Assembly (NCBI RefSeq): GCF_050908995.1
Contig: NC_135130.1
Location: 6,689,001 to 6,753,000, forward strand
Direction: 5' to 3'
Length of the DNA stretch: 64,000 nt
From: Andrena cerasifolii
Lineage: Eukaryota; Arthropoda; Insecta; Hymenoptera; Andrenidae
The notes beneath the pieces were generated by a model. It saw only the letters and a program-made list of their open reading frames with translations. It made no database searches and was not told the origin of the DNA. Position numbers and translations under genes: made by a program. Below, piece by piece: positions 22,001 to 37,000 of the stretch. How positions within the stretch are numbered: position 1 is the first letter of the stretch; each line of letters starts with the position of its first letter.

Positions 22001-25000
22001 CCTCCGCCGCTCTCCTCTTACCACCTCCACCTTTTATTTTCTGCCACGGTCGTCGTTACGTTCGCGCATCGTAAGTGACAATTCCCAGGCGCGATCTTGC
22101 TTCCAAGGCTGACGCGACGCGGACGGATTAATTGTTCAATGGTCCGATGGTAGATACCCGAGGAATCGCGTAATTCACCGGTGAACGATTGCGTGGAATC
22201 AGTTGGCAATAGCCGGCCGCGGTCCTGTACAATTGCCAGCGGAAGGGTTAGCCCATTGAGTTCATTCAGCACAGTTTAGTAACGGTTCTTCAAATATTTC
22301 GGCGACGCAACCGAAATAGCGGCGTGGTTTTCTGGCCGCGGAAAGCTCGCCCGTCCCCTTCGAATTCCTTTCCGTGAACGATGGCTTTATTGGGGCTAGA
22401 TGTGAATGGGTTCATTAACGAGTTAGCCATGGATAGGGAGCAAGGTATCGAGGCTGTATCGGGAGAGGGCGCGCGGGCCTGCCACGCGTATTGGTCCGAG
22501 GCACCGCGCTCTCTCAAGGCATATTCCTAAGGTCGTCTGTCCATGAAGCGTCGCGTCATAGACGCGTACGCGTAGAGACCAATCGTACGACGCATCTGTC
22601 GATCATTGATCTGCATGATGCGTGGCGCACGATCGGTCTCTACGCGTACGCGTCTATGACTCGACGGTGCGTGGACAGGCGGCCTAAGTCAGCGGATACT
22701 TGTCGAATATGAGGCAAAATCCGGATCCATCGTTGTAAAAGTATTGAATGCTCTTAACTCGCCGGGAGGCGCTACTGGGTAAAATTTACCACCTAGGCGC
22801 TAGTTGCGAAAATATGAAGACTGTTTGAGTTTTTGTTACAATTTTTTAAGGAATATTAATTAAGGTTTTAAGATATTTCATCAATTTTCTTTGATTCTTA
22901 AAACACTGTAGTTTAACATAAAAATTACAAAGTTAAATAATATATATTGTGAAACCGTGGTTTTTTACGTTTTAGTTTTGGGTATTTTTGATCCGGTAGC
23001 GGCAACCTGTGTTACAATATGGGGTGCGCCTCCTGCTGGGTTATTGAGTATCATAACACAGTTGAATTCTCTTTCCCACTGCTTTTACCAGTCTTGGTAT
23101 TTATTCTGGGGCTTTTCATACAGGTACGTGAAATGAACGTAAAATATTCAACAATGAAGCTGGTTTTAGAAAAATACAAAAATACAGAATAAAATTATAT
23201 TGCTAGATTATCATCTGAAATAAATTGGTCATGAGTTACAGGAAGTGGGAACTTTTTCTTTATATTTCTCGTTGCTCCTTCATTTCATAGTTTTACTATT
23301 AGATTACGGTTTTATCATTTAGGCTAAAAATTAATTTTTAGAGACTTCCGATTGGTTTTCATTCCACATTAGCTTTTCGGATAAATCTGTCATAAATGTG
23401 TTACTTTAACTGAATTTTTTTCTACGTGTTTAAAACAACCTTATAAACATACATGTACACGCGTTTAAGAAAACATTAATCCCAACATTAATAAATAATT
23501 AGTTTTCCACTGAGTAAATATTCGGGGTAAAGTGACCGCGGTAAACTGACAAGGGAACATCCCGAACCCGAACATTCAAAAAATTCTGAAACTTTGCGAA
23601 TATGTAGGGAATTTCCCCCTGATTACAACGCAATTTTTGTTTGCTGCGCAAATTTACTCTAAGCGGGTGTAATTGGCCTCTGAAAATCCGGTTATTTTCC
23701 GATTTTGTGTTATAACTCGTGAACTATAAAATAATGTTTACCAAATGCTAGATCTAATTAAAAGAAGTAACTTTTGTCTTGAAACTTGTTTTTTATCTCT
23801 TGCAGTTCGCGAGTTATAACACAGAATCAGAAAATAGCCGAATTTTCAGTCAGGGTGAAATACCCTACAGATCCACAAAGTTTCAGAATTTTCGGGTTCG
23901 GGATCTTCCTTTGTCAGCTGCAAAGAACAGATGCGCAAGATCCTAAACTGTCAGCTGGCTAGAAAACCACGGGGCGTGATGAAACAGAAACTAACCTCAA
24001 AAAAAATGAAAAATCTGCCACAGTTTTTGACAACCAGGATGGAAAAAAGCCAGAAGCTGACGTGCCACACACGTCATCCCAGCTCAAGGGGTTAATAATT
24101 ACCTATATCCTTAATTAAAGTTCTGATTTTATTTCAGCATCCCTGGGGATGCAATTATACTATAAATCTATTTCCACACATGTTTATTGAGAGGGAAAAT
24201 TTGTATTCTACTTCAAATTTTTTTAGGCTCGCTTCACCCTGGTCTCCCCTACACCTTTTTCCCGCGGTATACCAAGTTTCCAGAAGCTAGGGTCAGCCCA
24301 GTTCACGGGTAGGGAGAAGGCTAGACCGACGGGTGTTAATAAGCGTAATGAACGCCATTATCGGCTTGTACCATTGGGTAAGTCGAAACCGAACGGCGGG
24401 CCCTGTTCCCCGCGGCGAGCCGTGTCAAAACACCCCTTTTTCGTCGCCCATATGCGCGCTCCGGGAGGATCGAATTACAGGGAAAGTCTGAGACCACCGA
24501 GGCGTTTCGCCGCTGTTTCCCAAAACAGGGCGAAATCCATCGGCTTCGAGTGTCCCCCTCCCGTGGTTATTTGTTATTTCAGTCGGCTGCCAGTGATTCC
24601 CCCGAGGACACTTGTTTCCAGGAATACACGATCCTTTCGTTTGTACCCCGGATCGTGGAGGCATTTAGAGAGTTCTTAGCCTGGCACTGGTCGGGCGCGA
24701 TGCTGAAATTCGTTTGGTCCACGAGCGGACAAATTCTCAGTGTCAGGGAAAGGACGAATGAGTCTTTTAGTTGACTCTGCTGTCTATCGGGTTGAAGGGG
24801 TGCAGGGGCAGCTTTCAATCTTGCGTTTACTAGGTTTCCATAAACTCTTTTACTTTAGCGTTTAGTTGGACAGTTCTTGGGCATTTCAGTTGCTCCAGCA
24901 GTTCCTCCATTCGTTTCAATATGGCCTCCATTTTGATTCGTTGAATAGTCGCAACGCGCAGGCCTCTGCTGTTTATATTCCACTGAATAATTGCTATGGT

Positions 25001-28000
25001 GTGCTTTCTTGTTCAATTTTGCTCGACGCAATATCAATCGTACGAATTCTTGCGCCTCGTGGATTAGATTTCTAGAGATCGGTAAATTTCCAGGTGGAGT
25101 ATTGCAGTCGGCCATCTTGGTTTCTTATTAGACTCGGGTGTCCTCTTAATATTCATTGAGCTTTGAATACCTTCAGACACCGAGGACGGTAATAACAGTA
25201 CGGTTGATTGAAAAAGGGTAGTAGAGACCGGCGTTTGAAAACCTCTCGCCGAGCACAATTCACGAAGACGCCGTCGTCGCCACTGTAAAATCGAAACGAA
25301 GGATGCAAAGTCCAAGGTATCTTGCCGCGTTTCATTCCTCTTCTATCCTTCCCTGTTAAATATACATGACGATTCGAGGTTATGGTAGAAGCATGTACGC
25401 CTCTCATGATCGCGCTTATGAACCTAAGGAAGTCGCCAGACGAGGATATTGATTCACGGCGAACGAATAGCCTCAGCAAGCAATCGGATCTCGTGCTTGA
25501 CAAACATCGACCGGTGCAAAGGAATGTTAAAGAATTAATGGCACATAACTGGGATGAATCGATGGGGAATACCATCAATTGTTTACTTGCGGAAGGAATA
25601 CACGCGGAAGTGTAAAGGTGAATTAATAATTCTGTCAAATATAGACACAATCGTGTAACAAAGGACATCTCGCGCGGAGGTGCATTAAAACTTGATATTC
25701 GATATTGCCAATGGACCATTGATGATATCCAGGGGTTATGAAATTTTTATGAAATCCCTGATGGTCCAGAAGAATAATACAGTATTTAATAGGTTGCGAT
25801 GGCGAAGTTTTATACTATCAAAAATATATGATTCTCTTTCCGAATGTTCAATTAGGGCATCGACTTTTAGCAGGAACTCTTTTTCTCACCAGCAGCTGGG
25901 GGAATCCATGCAACCTGTTTAAATTTTCACGTCTAACGGAATCGATTGAGCTACCGCTGCTTACCAAGATACATTATCGATTCGCTCATTTATTCTCGAA
26001 GCCCGGAAATCCGATGCCAGTCTAACTTCAATTAACCATTCTACTCTATAATAATCACTCTCCGAGAAAAGCAGAATATGGTTGGGCATTCCTTCTATTA
26101 AAAATGAGTAAAGTATTACCCACCTCGGGATTCAAATTCCTCGACGTCTAGGGAGAATCGAGGGGTTGCTGGGAAAATAAAATGGAGGGGCTATTCTTTG
26201 CACTGTTCCTCGAGGAATAAATATCCTCGGTTAAGTATTATTGGACAGCCTTCCTTCAAGTTTCCTTGTTATAAGTAATTTCGAACTAGCCAAGTTCTTA
26301 TAGCTGAAAAGTTCTTGCTAGTGAAAGTGCATGAATCAATGAGGGTGTGGAAGAAAAGGTGCTGGCATTCACGATGCTCCTGACTTTCGAATTCAAGGCT
26401 GAGCCCCGTTTTTACTTATATTCCACCGTGCGAAGGGGTGGCAGGCTCGAAAAGGACTGGTCGCGATTCAAAATCATATCGCAATGGCGCGCGGAAGATG
26501 CGCGCAGCGTTAGTTCCTGCGGCTTCTTCGCACTTTTGCGGCGTCTTGTACTCGTTGCTTGCAATTATTGTTCCTTGGTGCGAACGACACCGAGGGAAGT
26601 TTCGGCAGAGCTCCATTTGGACGAAATTTTAGTCAGCACCAGATGTAGATATTAAACTATTGTCGAACGCCAATAAGTTATTCGAACACTTGTAAAAGAG
26701 AAAGTAAAATGAAATAAATTAAATCAGAAGAACGAGCAAATGTATGTTCGAATCCACTTGTTCGACCAAAAAATTCGAATCATTTGCAGTTACCCTCGCT
26801 ATTTAGTTCTTCGATAAACTTTAGATAATTAGATAATTTTTAATTAGAGGCATTAGGAGCAAACCCGGACTAACCCACATTGAAAAAATAAATAATTTTT
26901 CCTGTTTTATATGATTAGTACAGTCTATTGGAATGCTATTAACTCAATTTTGTAAAAAATGTGGGTTAGTCCGTTTTGCTCTCAACGCCTCAAATAGTAG
27001 TTCTACTGTATACAGAGTGTTCCAAAGTTGAACAATTAAATTTCAGTATATTCTACAGTCGGAGTAAGAACAGAATGTTATATACACATACTTCCGCAAA
27101 CGCTCTCCGATGCATTGAAAAAACTTTTAAAAAATTTAAAATCCACTTCGAAAACATAAGAATGCAGTAAAAAGTAAAAAATAATTTTTTCCCTTATTTA
27201 ATCTACGACTATCAATTTTTTATGTCAGCGCCTCATAATTTGCACTGTGTAAATCTGACTTTAAAAAATGGATAGTCGTAGATTCAATAAGGGAAAAAAT
27301 TATATTTTACTTTTTAGTGCATTTTTGTTTTTGAAGTCGGTTTTAATTTCTTCATTTTTTACTTTTTAGTTATTTATGTTACATAACTACATTTATTTAA
27401 AATAATATATGAATAGGCCTACAAGAAGAGCTGCTCCTACAAAAAGAACCGTTTGCTAGAAAGGGAAGATTCCAAAAATAAGCGACTTGAAAAAGTGAGA
27501 ATAAGGATGTCTTAGATTCGTTATATTACAACTCAACGCGCGGAAATACTCTAAAATGCGAGAATACATGAAATTAAAATAATGTAATGAAACGAAGTTT
27601 GAATTAACCAGCACTGGCAAAGTATTACAGCAATATTGATGCCCTCTTTCAAATAAAAAAAAAACATCAAAATTAGTCCATATGCTGAGGAGTTACGCCG
27701 GGACAAACATAAAAAAAAAATACATACGAGTCGAATCTATAACCTTCTTTTTGAACTCGGTTAAAAAGGTTCATTTAAATTTCCATTTCAATCTGCCCTG
27801 CCCCCATTGCGTTTAAGTTTCATATTTTTTTTGCACGACTAGAGTTCCTTGGGCAGTATAGGACCACGCCGATCCTAAAGCGCCACCTTTATAGAATGTA
27901 AATCTTAAAGGAAAAATAAAACCTAACCCTTCATATTTTTGCTTCAACTTTTACCTACCAGCGTTGGCAGACCGATGCGCACAAAACTGCAACTTTGGAG

Positions 28001-31000
28001 CGCCCTGTATAATATTCACGCGAAACGGGAGCATCCTCCAAGCAGCGAGTACCACGCAATTAGCCAAACGAGCATAAAAGACCAGGACCACCCTCGCGGC
28101 ACCTCGTAAAACACCCCGTGGATCGACATTAACAACTCGTAAAACATCCTCGATCGGCGTCGACAACCCGTTAACCGTTTGCCGAGGCGCGCCGCGCATT
28201 GGGGGCGTGGCCGGGCCCCGTGAAAATGCTTGACAAGTGCCTCATAATTCGCCGAGCGGCGAACGGTGTTCGCCGGGCGGCCGGGGGCACGGGGCCGGAG
28301 CGGCGTGCGCGCTGGATGACGGAGAGGCTGACTTGGCAAGGTGATTGTGCGACAATCGTGCCGAAGGTGTCACGGATTCGAATCTAGTAACCTCGGCGGG
28401 CGACGGGGCGAGGGAGCGGCGGGCCGGAGCGTATGTTTTCGAGCACGTAGCTAGCCGCGGTCCTATAATAGTACGACGTTCCAAATCACTTATGTCCCCT
28501 CGCTCTATCTTGCGGCGCCCGCCTTATAAGATCATCTCGCCCGCGGCCACCGCCACCGTGAACGGAGTTCCTTTCTTCGTTTTCATCGATTTTCCTGTTA
28601 CTCGAAACGCGTCCGCGCCGCTGCCCCTCCCTCGCGGACCACCGTGCCACCTCCTCCGAGCGGTTTCGAACTTCTGAACTTGCTCCGGCACGCTAACGAG
28701 CGCTAGGCTCGCTTTCGACCCGCCTCGGGCGAGGGGCTGCTTGCGTTAGCGCCGGGGGAATATTTATTGCGTGGCCCCAAATCCGCGCGAGATGAAATGA
28801 TCTTCGTAAGCCCATAGCTGACGAAGTGGTCGGTAGCCAAGTTATTTTAACCGAGATATCGGGCGGTATGCCTCGTCAACAATCGCGGAAAAATACTTTC
28901 TATAAATACTAATACTAAATAAGGTGGAAGTGACTATACCTACGTTAAACAGCCGAGTGGCGCAATAAATATTTACAGTGCCGTGCTGCTCGCGAGCAGC
29001 GCTCGCTCAAGCGAATGCGCACTTCAGATCGCGATAAGCGTGAAACGCAAGGCGATGGATGTGTTGTTGTGGGTCACAATTGACCCGGCGTCCGCTGCGT
29101 CTGGCCGACTTGTCAGGCATTGAAGGTTGAACGTCCGCCGTGGCTCTTCTTTGGCGTTGCACGGTTATTGATTCGGTTACAATTTTGAGCGCAGGTAATG
29201 TATGATACGGGAATCCTATTTTTGGGTTAAAAATATTGCAAAGTTTGTGATTTTTTTTTTAAGAAACTAGCGGTTCGATTCGTTTGGAATTTGAACCTTG
29301 TTTCTATGCATCTTCGATGAAGTTGCAGTTTTTTTTTTATTATGCATGGTCGACTGTCAAGCCGCGCAAAATTTTGTCGTCCGCTGCTGTGCATGATATC
29401 TATCTTCCAGGTAACCGGAAACAGAAAAATGAAACGGCGCTTTACTTTGTGCTTATGTAGCTTCAGTTTGGTGAACCAGAATAAAACAGAAAAAAATATT
29501 GAGGATATTGGTGAGTTTTCAAACTAAAAGGTCAGAACCGTTCGTTTTTGCTATCCAATTTTACGCGAATTTTCTTATGTAACGCAAGAAGTGTATAATC
29601 TTATCGGTATTCTAGTTCAACAAACTGAAGCTACTATGTATAAAGTAAAACGCCGTTCCATTTTTCTGTTTCCAATTACCTGGAAGATAAATATCACGCA
29701 CACCAGCGGACGACGAATTTTGCGCGGCGTGTTGATGAGTTATGCACAACTCCTATATTTATTATTAAAAAGTAATAATAATAAAACTACAACTTCTTCA
29801 AAGATGCATAAAAACAAGGTCCAAAATTCAGATGAATCGAAATGCTAGTTTCTTAAAAAAAAATTCCTAAATTTTGCTATGCTTTTAGCCCATAAAATAG
29901 GATTCACCCTTAAAAGAAAGTCGTGCATAACTCCTATATTTATTATTAAGAAATAATAATAATAAAACTACAACTTCTTCAAAGATGCATAAAAACATGG
30001 TCCAAATTTAAGATAACTCGAATCGCTAGTTTCGTAAAAAAAAAATCTTAAATTTTGCTATGTTTTTAGCCCATAAAATAGGATTCCCCCTTAAAAGAAA
30101 GTCATGCATAACTCCTATATTTATTATTAAAAAATAATAATAATAAAACTACAACTTCTTCAAAGATGCATAAAAACATAGTCCAAATTTCAGATAAATC
30201 GAATCGCAAGTTTCGTAAAAAAAAATCCCAAATTTTCCTGTGTTTTTAGCCCCAAAAAATATGATTCCCCTAAAGCGCAGGAGGCGGGAAACTTGAAAGT
30301 TTGTGGGAAAATCGAGTTGAAACTCTCACCCTTCCTATATACCATATTCTTCGAAGTTATCTTACTTGAAGTTGTCTCACTTAAAGTTGTCGTCCTCGAA
30401 GTTGTCCCGCTTAAAAAATTATATTTGAAGTTCATCAAGTTTACATCTACTGCAAGTTGCTTTAATCGCTTCCGCGCTCGGAACGTACAAAAGTTGGAAC
30501 GCAAAATCAGAAAATATAAGAGTTTCTAATGTATAATAAATCAGGCCTTCCTAAAACTGTAAACTGAGTCATTTTCGATTAGGAACCTAAAATTCGTGAT
30601 TTAAAAATGATTATAAGCGAATGAACTCGTTCTGTTCTGTTCGGAGCAAATATAACATATTATTTACCGCGCCTGCACCAATGAAGCGCTTTAATGACTA
30701 CCACGAATCAATTAGTCTTACCCAATGCGAAAGAATTTTCCAGCGACGAGTGAAGTCGTCTTCGCTGGCTAGCAGGTTAATAGCGGAGGGCACGGTTTCA
30801 ACGCTGGAGGCTGCAAAAATTTCATTTTAATTCGTTGCGTAACGGGCCGCGATAACGATTTAGTACGATTTAGTTCAGCTTGATTTACTATTCATTCTAA
30901 AACACGCTGCAATCGACCTCTTATCGCCAGTACTCAATGACTCCTGCTAATCGAATACGCCAATCGTTTGACGTGTTGCGAATGTCGTTCAAGGTTTCTG

Positions 31001-34000
31001 GAAATTGCTAGCATGTTTTCCACGGTTCTTTCGTGCTTTCAACTGAAAGGAATGGAAAAAGAAACATGGCTACATTTGGCTACATCTTCTGAACAAAAGC
31101 GTCCCAAAGCGTCCCTTAATTTTTTATCACAATTATTGTGTTTCAGTTCAGAACGAGAGAAAGTGAAAGGTCTCGATTTTTCAAAGTCTGAGAATAGAAG
31201 TAGGGTTTATACAAAAAACTCCACTATTCGCCAAAAACTGGCGAGACTGGTTTTCAAATTTTCACAAAAATATATAATTAAGAGAGTAAATAAATATTTC
31301 TACTTATCTTAAGAAATTTCAGTTTCCTTAATATTTATGGAATTACAAAAATATAACACAATAAAATAGACTGCATATAAAACCAAATGAAAAAAAACAA
31401 ACTAAAATAACTAACATCCGCACAAAAATCTTTTGAAAGGTGGTACCAAATTATAAATCTTTATTAAGTATTTTCCTTCAGAAAATATGAACTCGTGAAG
31501 ATTAGTTTTACAGTAAACTGTTGTCTACTGCAATATGCTTGTCTCCGAGGCAATTTCCAGTGGAAATGTTAACATTTTTAAGTAAATAATTAATTCAAGT
31601 ATATAAACCCTGGTTTTTAAATTTTAAAAACCGGTTTTCGAATTTTACAAATTTATAAATAATAACCCTAAAAGGAAGAAGCTCTTTCCTAATCCAGAAG
31701 AGGGAAATAAAGAATAAAGTAATTGAGAAGTGCTGCAAAAATACACGGAAATTGCGAGGGGAAAATATCTGGTGCTATTACCAGAGATGCAAACGTTGTA
31801 TCCAAGTGGCTTTTAACATTATCGCGTAACCCTTTATCGCCATTTTATCAACGGTTCTCTTAATGACAAGGGTGGTCGCGATCAATAACGGTCAACAGAC
31901 GCATTAAGAAAGGCGTATGCTTCTATAAAATAAAAAATGCACGCGAGCATTCACGAGGCAAAAATCTGAGCAATCCAGAATTACTGAAACGAACTTATCA
32001 GATTCTATGAATAGATTCGACGAATATCTACCAATAGCTTCGATACACAAAGAATTTCAATAAACCCAGCTATTATCATATCGGCTTCCTGTCATCGATC
32101 CCAAGACATTCAATCACGAGGCAATCTGTGAGAAAAATAAGACTTTGGACAGGATGAATGGCTAAATAAAACTATGTAATCTCAGATCGAGCGAATCAAA
32201 AGGAATGTTATGTCACTCTTTGCAACGAAGATAGTAGATCATTGCGACCACTTGCCGACCCTCAATGAACCCCCAAACGAGGGTAGTTTACAAGTCAAAT
32301 CAAGGGGCCATTTTAACCCCCCAAAATAATTTAATTCCACCACGCGTCTGAAATAATAACAACAAGGTACACTATTACAGTTCGAAATCTCATGACGGGT
32401 CAGAATTGACCCAGTACCCGCCGCGGCGGGGTCACTCGTCGCCAGGGGCTGCCATTTAGTGGCAGGTATCGAAAATTAATCTCTCCTCTTTCAATTAAAA
32501 CGAACGTCAGCTCTCTTTGCAACGAAGATAGTAGATCATTGCGACCACTTGCCGTCCCTCAATGTATCCCCAAACGAGGGTAGTTTACAAGTCAAATCAA
32601 GGAGCCATTTTAACCCCCCAAAATAATTTAATTCCACCCCGCGTCTGAAATAATAACAACAAGGTACACTATTACAGTTCGAAACCTCATGACGGGTCAG
32701 AATTGACCCAGTACCCGCCGCGGCGGGGTCACTCGTCGCCAGGGGCTGCCATTTAGTGGCAGGTATCGAATCATTAATCTCTCCTCTTTCAATTAAAACG
32801 AACGTCAGCTCTCTAGACCTCGATTATTCGCGCGGGTTGGGACGATTGATTGGCAGATTTAGTTGCTAACCGTGTATCACTCTAGCGGCATTACAAATAC
32901 ACGTGATTAGTAGTGGGGGCGCGCGGCTTCCCTGACGAGCTCGATGACAATCGCGTTTAACAAGGCGTTAATACGAGACGGTATATCGAGTTCGGCTCCC
33001 TGTGCCAGGGTTAGCGTGTTACGTAACGCGCCCACGCATCCAAGTGTACCGAAAGGAACGCCGTTTTATCTATATTTACCGAGCTTATCTGCCCAACCAC
33101 AATATCAGGCCGCTGTCCACTGCAGAGCCTGCTCGATTTTCTAGCTGGGAAAACAGAGTCGAGTGGATGCATCGGGCTTGCTCGAGTGCTTTCGGGAATG
33201 CTCCCTTCGCTGGGCAGCAAGCGATCATCCACCTTTCTTTTGGCTGTGGGGTACAGCATAGAGAAACGAGGAATTTATATATCTCAAGTATTGTCCTATC
33301 TCGCACCATTACGAAGTTGTATTGAGAAAAGCAAAACTCGCGATTTGTAAGAATATTTTAAAGTTGGGAGTATTAACTCGCTTTCTAAATTAATCGTTAT
33401 AATTTTATTCCGTTGTTAAAGTCGGTAGAGTCGAGAAGGTCTTTCCCGAGTCCCGGTCTGTAATCGACTGCCTTTCCGTCCCGTGGAAAGTCCCCTCTTG
33501 TCCTTTTGGGAAAAACTCTTAAGGACCCCGATGCCAATTTATGATATTTATGGTGTCGCACTCTGGTCGGGCCCATCGTCGCTGTAGGCGTCACGCTGGC
33601 CGCATCTGCGTAAGCTCAACTTTGCAGCCCCTTTTACAAAGTGATGCTTCATTATTGCTAACAGATTGTTTTGATGAAGCTTCATTGAAATTTGAATTTT
33701 TGGGTTTGGACACTCCTCCTTGTCAGTGATGAATGGACCAGGATCGAAGTCCAACCTCATTCTCTGCGCCTTGGGATCATGGGTTTCAGCTAGCTCTTGA
33801 AGTTTGTAAACGTTATTTCGTAAATTGCGTGGATGTTGCGGAGCATTCTGGCGCCAAGGTAGACTTCCCCGAGCACTAAATCTTCTTAATCAGCCAGAGG
33901 ATTGTGCAACTCTCTGCCTTCTAATATATCTGTGTCTCTCCCTTCTGTTTCAAACAGCAACAAGGTTCCAGTTTCAAGCGACTCCTCGCGTTCGAATATT

Positions 34001-37000
34001 TCGGGATCGCAAGAATGTAGCGGATGCCTGACTTCCACCGCAACGTCTTTGGTGTCAGGGAAATTTGTTAAAATGGCCTCCGTGAGTTTTTAAATCGACT
34101 GTACAGCGTTGGAAATAAAATTCGGGGACGATCGCGAAAGAGAAAAGGAGGATAGAGTGAAATGTATCGGGGGCGCGTGGCTCGTTTCCCAGCAGCCAGG
34201 TTCGAGTTGCGCAGACGCTTTTCCATTTTCATCGATGGTACAGTGCTGGGTCACACACACACGCTCGAGCCTGCGCCCAGCAACCGAATCCACAGCTGCC
34301 TCTGTTTGTCGCGATTTTTATCGGCCAATAATTTATTCCGGTGATCCTGTACCATTGACCAGCGCATCGCGTGTTTCTTTTGGACAAAAGCTGGCTTGGG
34401 ATCTCAGTAAAGTCTGCGAAGCATTGGCAGCCGCGCAACGATTTCTCGTCCCGATACGTTCGATCGAAATAGCCGCATTCCAGAGCCAGTTTATTCGAGT
34501 TTTAGGAAAAAATATAGTAGGTACAAAGAAAATAACGCGGAGTTCCCCTTTTTACGCGGGCCATTTTAGAACATTTAAGAAACTCGAATATGAAGCTTCT
34601 TTATAGTTGTTAAAAAGGTCAATGACTTCTCTGAGACTAACAAGGAGAGTATTTTAGGTGTCCGCCTCCGATCATTTTGATTTTTAGATATGTTACAGAG
34701 GACCGGAAAATAAGAAATACGTGTTTTTTTATTTTTCCCCGTTTTGATATTTGGGAGGTGGAAACTGCGTTCAAAGTTAGGGTTGAAAAATCATTTTTGT
34801 GGATTTTTGAAAATTATAATATTATAATTATTATTATATTATTATAATATTCCTCTATCTCTAATAGTTCTCGAGATATTCCACAAAAATGATTTTTCAC
34901 CCCTAACTTTGAACGCAGTTTTTATCCCCCAAATATGAAAACGGGGAAAAATAAAAAAACACGTATTTCTTATTTTTCGGTCCCCTATAACATATCCGGA
35001 AATCAAAATGATCGGAGGCGGACACCTAAAATACTCTCCTTGTAAGAAGAATTCTTCGCTAACTGTGTGGGGAAGATTTGAAGGAATTCGTGTCAGTGAT
35101 ACAGGGTAGACGGGGTGGTTCGTGAATCTTGAATGCAATTGTCGCAAAATGTCTGCGCGCTCTTGAAGTTCTGGTCAAGTTGAAGAAGTTTCGCTGGAAA
35201 GAATTTTTCACCGGACAAACGTGCGAAAAGTTACAGAGGTGTACAGTCCCCGGCACCTTGGTTCGGAGAGCGTCTGACCATAGACAATCCACTTTCCCTT
35301 GCTCCCTCACGCTCGGCTTCCCTCTCGCACGCCGGCCTCGCGGATCAATCATGCCTTACCGTATCTTGTTACGCGTCCCGACGCTCACTTGTATAGGCTA
35401 ATAAAACCTAAAGCACCCTGCGCATCTCGCTGTCTTTGCACGGGTAACTAGTTAGGGGTGTAGAGCTACTTTACACTGCGCAGTGCACAGCTAGAAGACA
35501 CTTAACCCTTGGGAAAAGGCCGCGCTGTTTTAGCGGTTCAAAATTCGCATGCTTCTGCTCCTGTGTCAGCCACTGTGCAGCATTACTTTCGAACGAATAT
35601 TGCGCAGCTCGGAGGGATCAGTTGCAGAGGCAAGTATCGGAGCTCAAAGGGACGTTTCTTCTCGAAGGTTAATAACCCCCTCCGGATGATTATTCCGCGG
35701 TGATATTTTGCACAACACACGTTACTTGAAGTGCAAGGCTCGTTCTTTGCACCCCGGCCGATCGATCGTTCGCGCAGCCGCACATCCGTTCCGATGCATG
35801 CATCCACCCTCTTCCGCTTTAACCGTCCACTGCATCGACTGCGCTGCCCTTTTACCCTTAGGTCAGTGAAATTTTAATTAGCGATTCGCTTTCGCGGCAC
35901 ACCGAGTATCTTCAGTTATTCCCTCCGCAGCTTTGCACTGGCCTACAAGGGTGGCTGATGGAGGGTTCCATCGTTGACACGTTAGAACTCGAAAGTGGGA
36001 GGACCCTGTGAAATAAAACTTCCCTCTTGATCCACACCTGAACTACCGCACCAAATCTGTTCCCCCGGGAGCGATCGCAATTACATCGCGAACGATAAGT
36101 CTGAATTATTTACAGAGACCGCGAAGTGGTCGTTAATGATGAAGCTATCAGCTGAAATGTGAGTCCTTCGTTGGGTGCACCGATAACCCACGATATGTTA
36201 TTCGCTATATATTAGTCACTGGTATCGCGAAGCATTAGCCAAAATGTCAACAGAAATTGGAGATCCCCATGGGTCACCGGTGACCCATGAAGCGACCAGC
36301 AAGTCGACGGTATCGCAATACGCCTCCTATCACTGTGTTTCTCAACCGTGAGGAATGTCGATCGAAATAAATGGTCCTGCATGAGATTCCTAAGCGTCAA
36401 ACAGCCCCCGTGCGTGGAGCTTTCAGGATATTATAACCCGACGAAGTGTCAAGGGGTAAAGATACCGAGGATGGGCAGAGGGGGTGAGTTAGGGTGACGA
36501 GTAAACTCGTTGACACCGTGGTCTCGCAGTAACGTCGTAATCGAATAACCCGTCTGGCGGGGCCAACGTTAAACGGATTATTGTTCTTTTACCCCGTGGA
36601 ATCTTTGCGCGACAAGAAGCACGTGACTGCCCAGCGACCGGGGGATGAAGAATGGCCATTTAGAATTCTTCACGACGATGATAAAAATGGGCAAATAACG
36701 GCGAAGTATGCTTGCGAATATTGTCACGCTGAAAAGGGGTGGAGAATTATATTTTCGAAAATGCATATCCAGCTGGAATTATTGATTGCGATGTAACATT
36801 CGGGTCACGCGATATAAGGGTGCATAAGATGAATCTAATCTGCGGATTAAATTTCGAATCGTCCGGGCGGGGTGGTGTAACCCCATCGACGAGGTTTTAA
36901 TTAATTATCCCCGAGCGCAGGGCGCCCTTCAAGCGGGAAAATAATTGCACGATGAAGGGGGTCGAAGAAAAGCTCGCGATGCCTTAATCACCCTGTACAT

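Noticed and set aside
25690..25775. Short inverted repeat (tggaccattgatg / ctgatggtcca)
   Set aside because: Arms are too short and mismatched for a miRNA precursor or a defined transposon.
34109..34606. 165-codon open frame
   Set aside because: No recognisable domain and no exon signals; it is intronic to the 48-kb gene.
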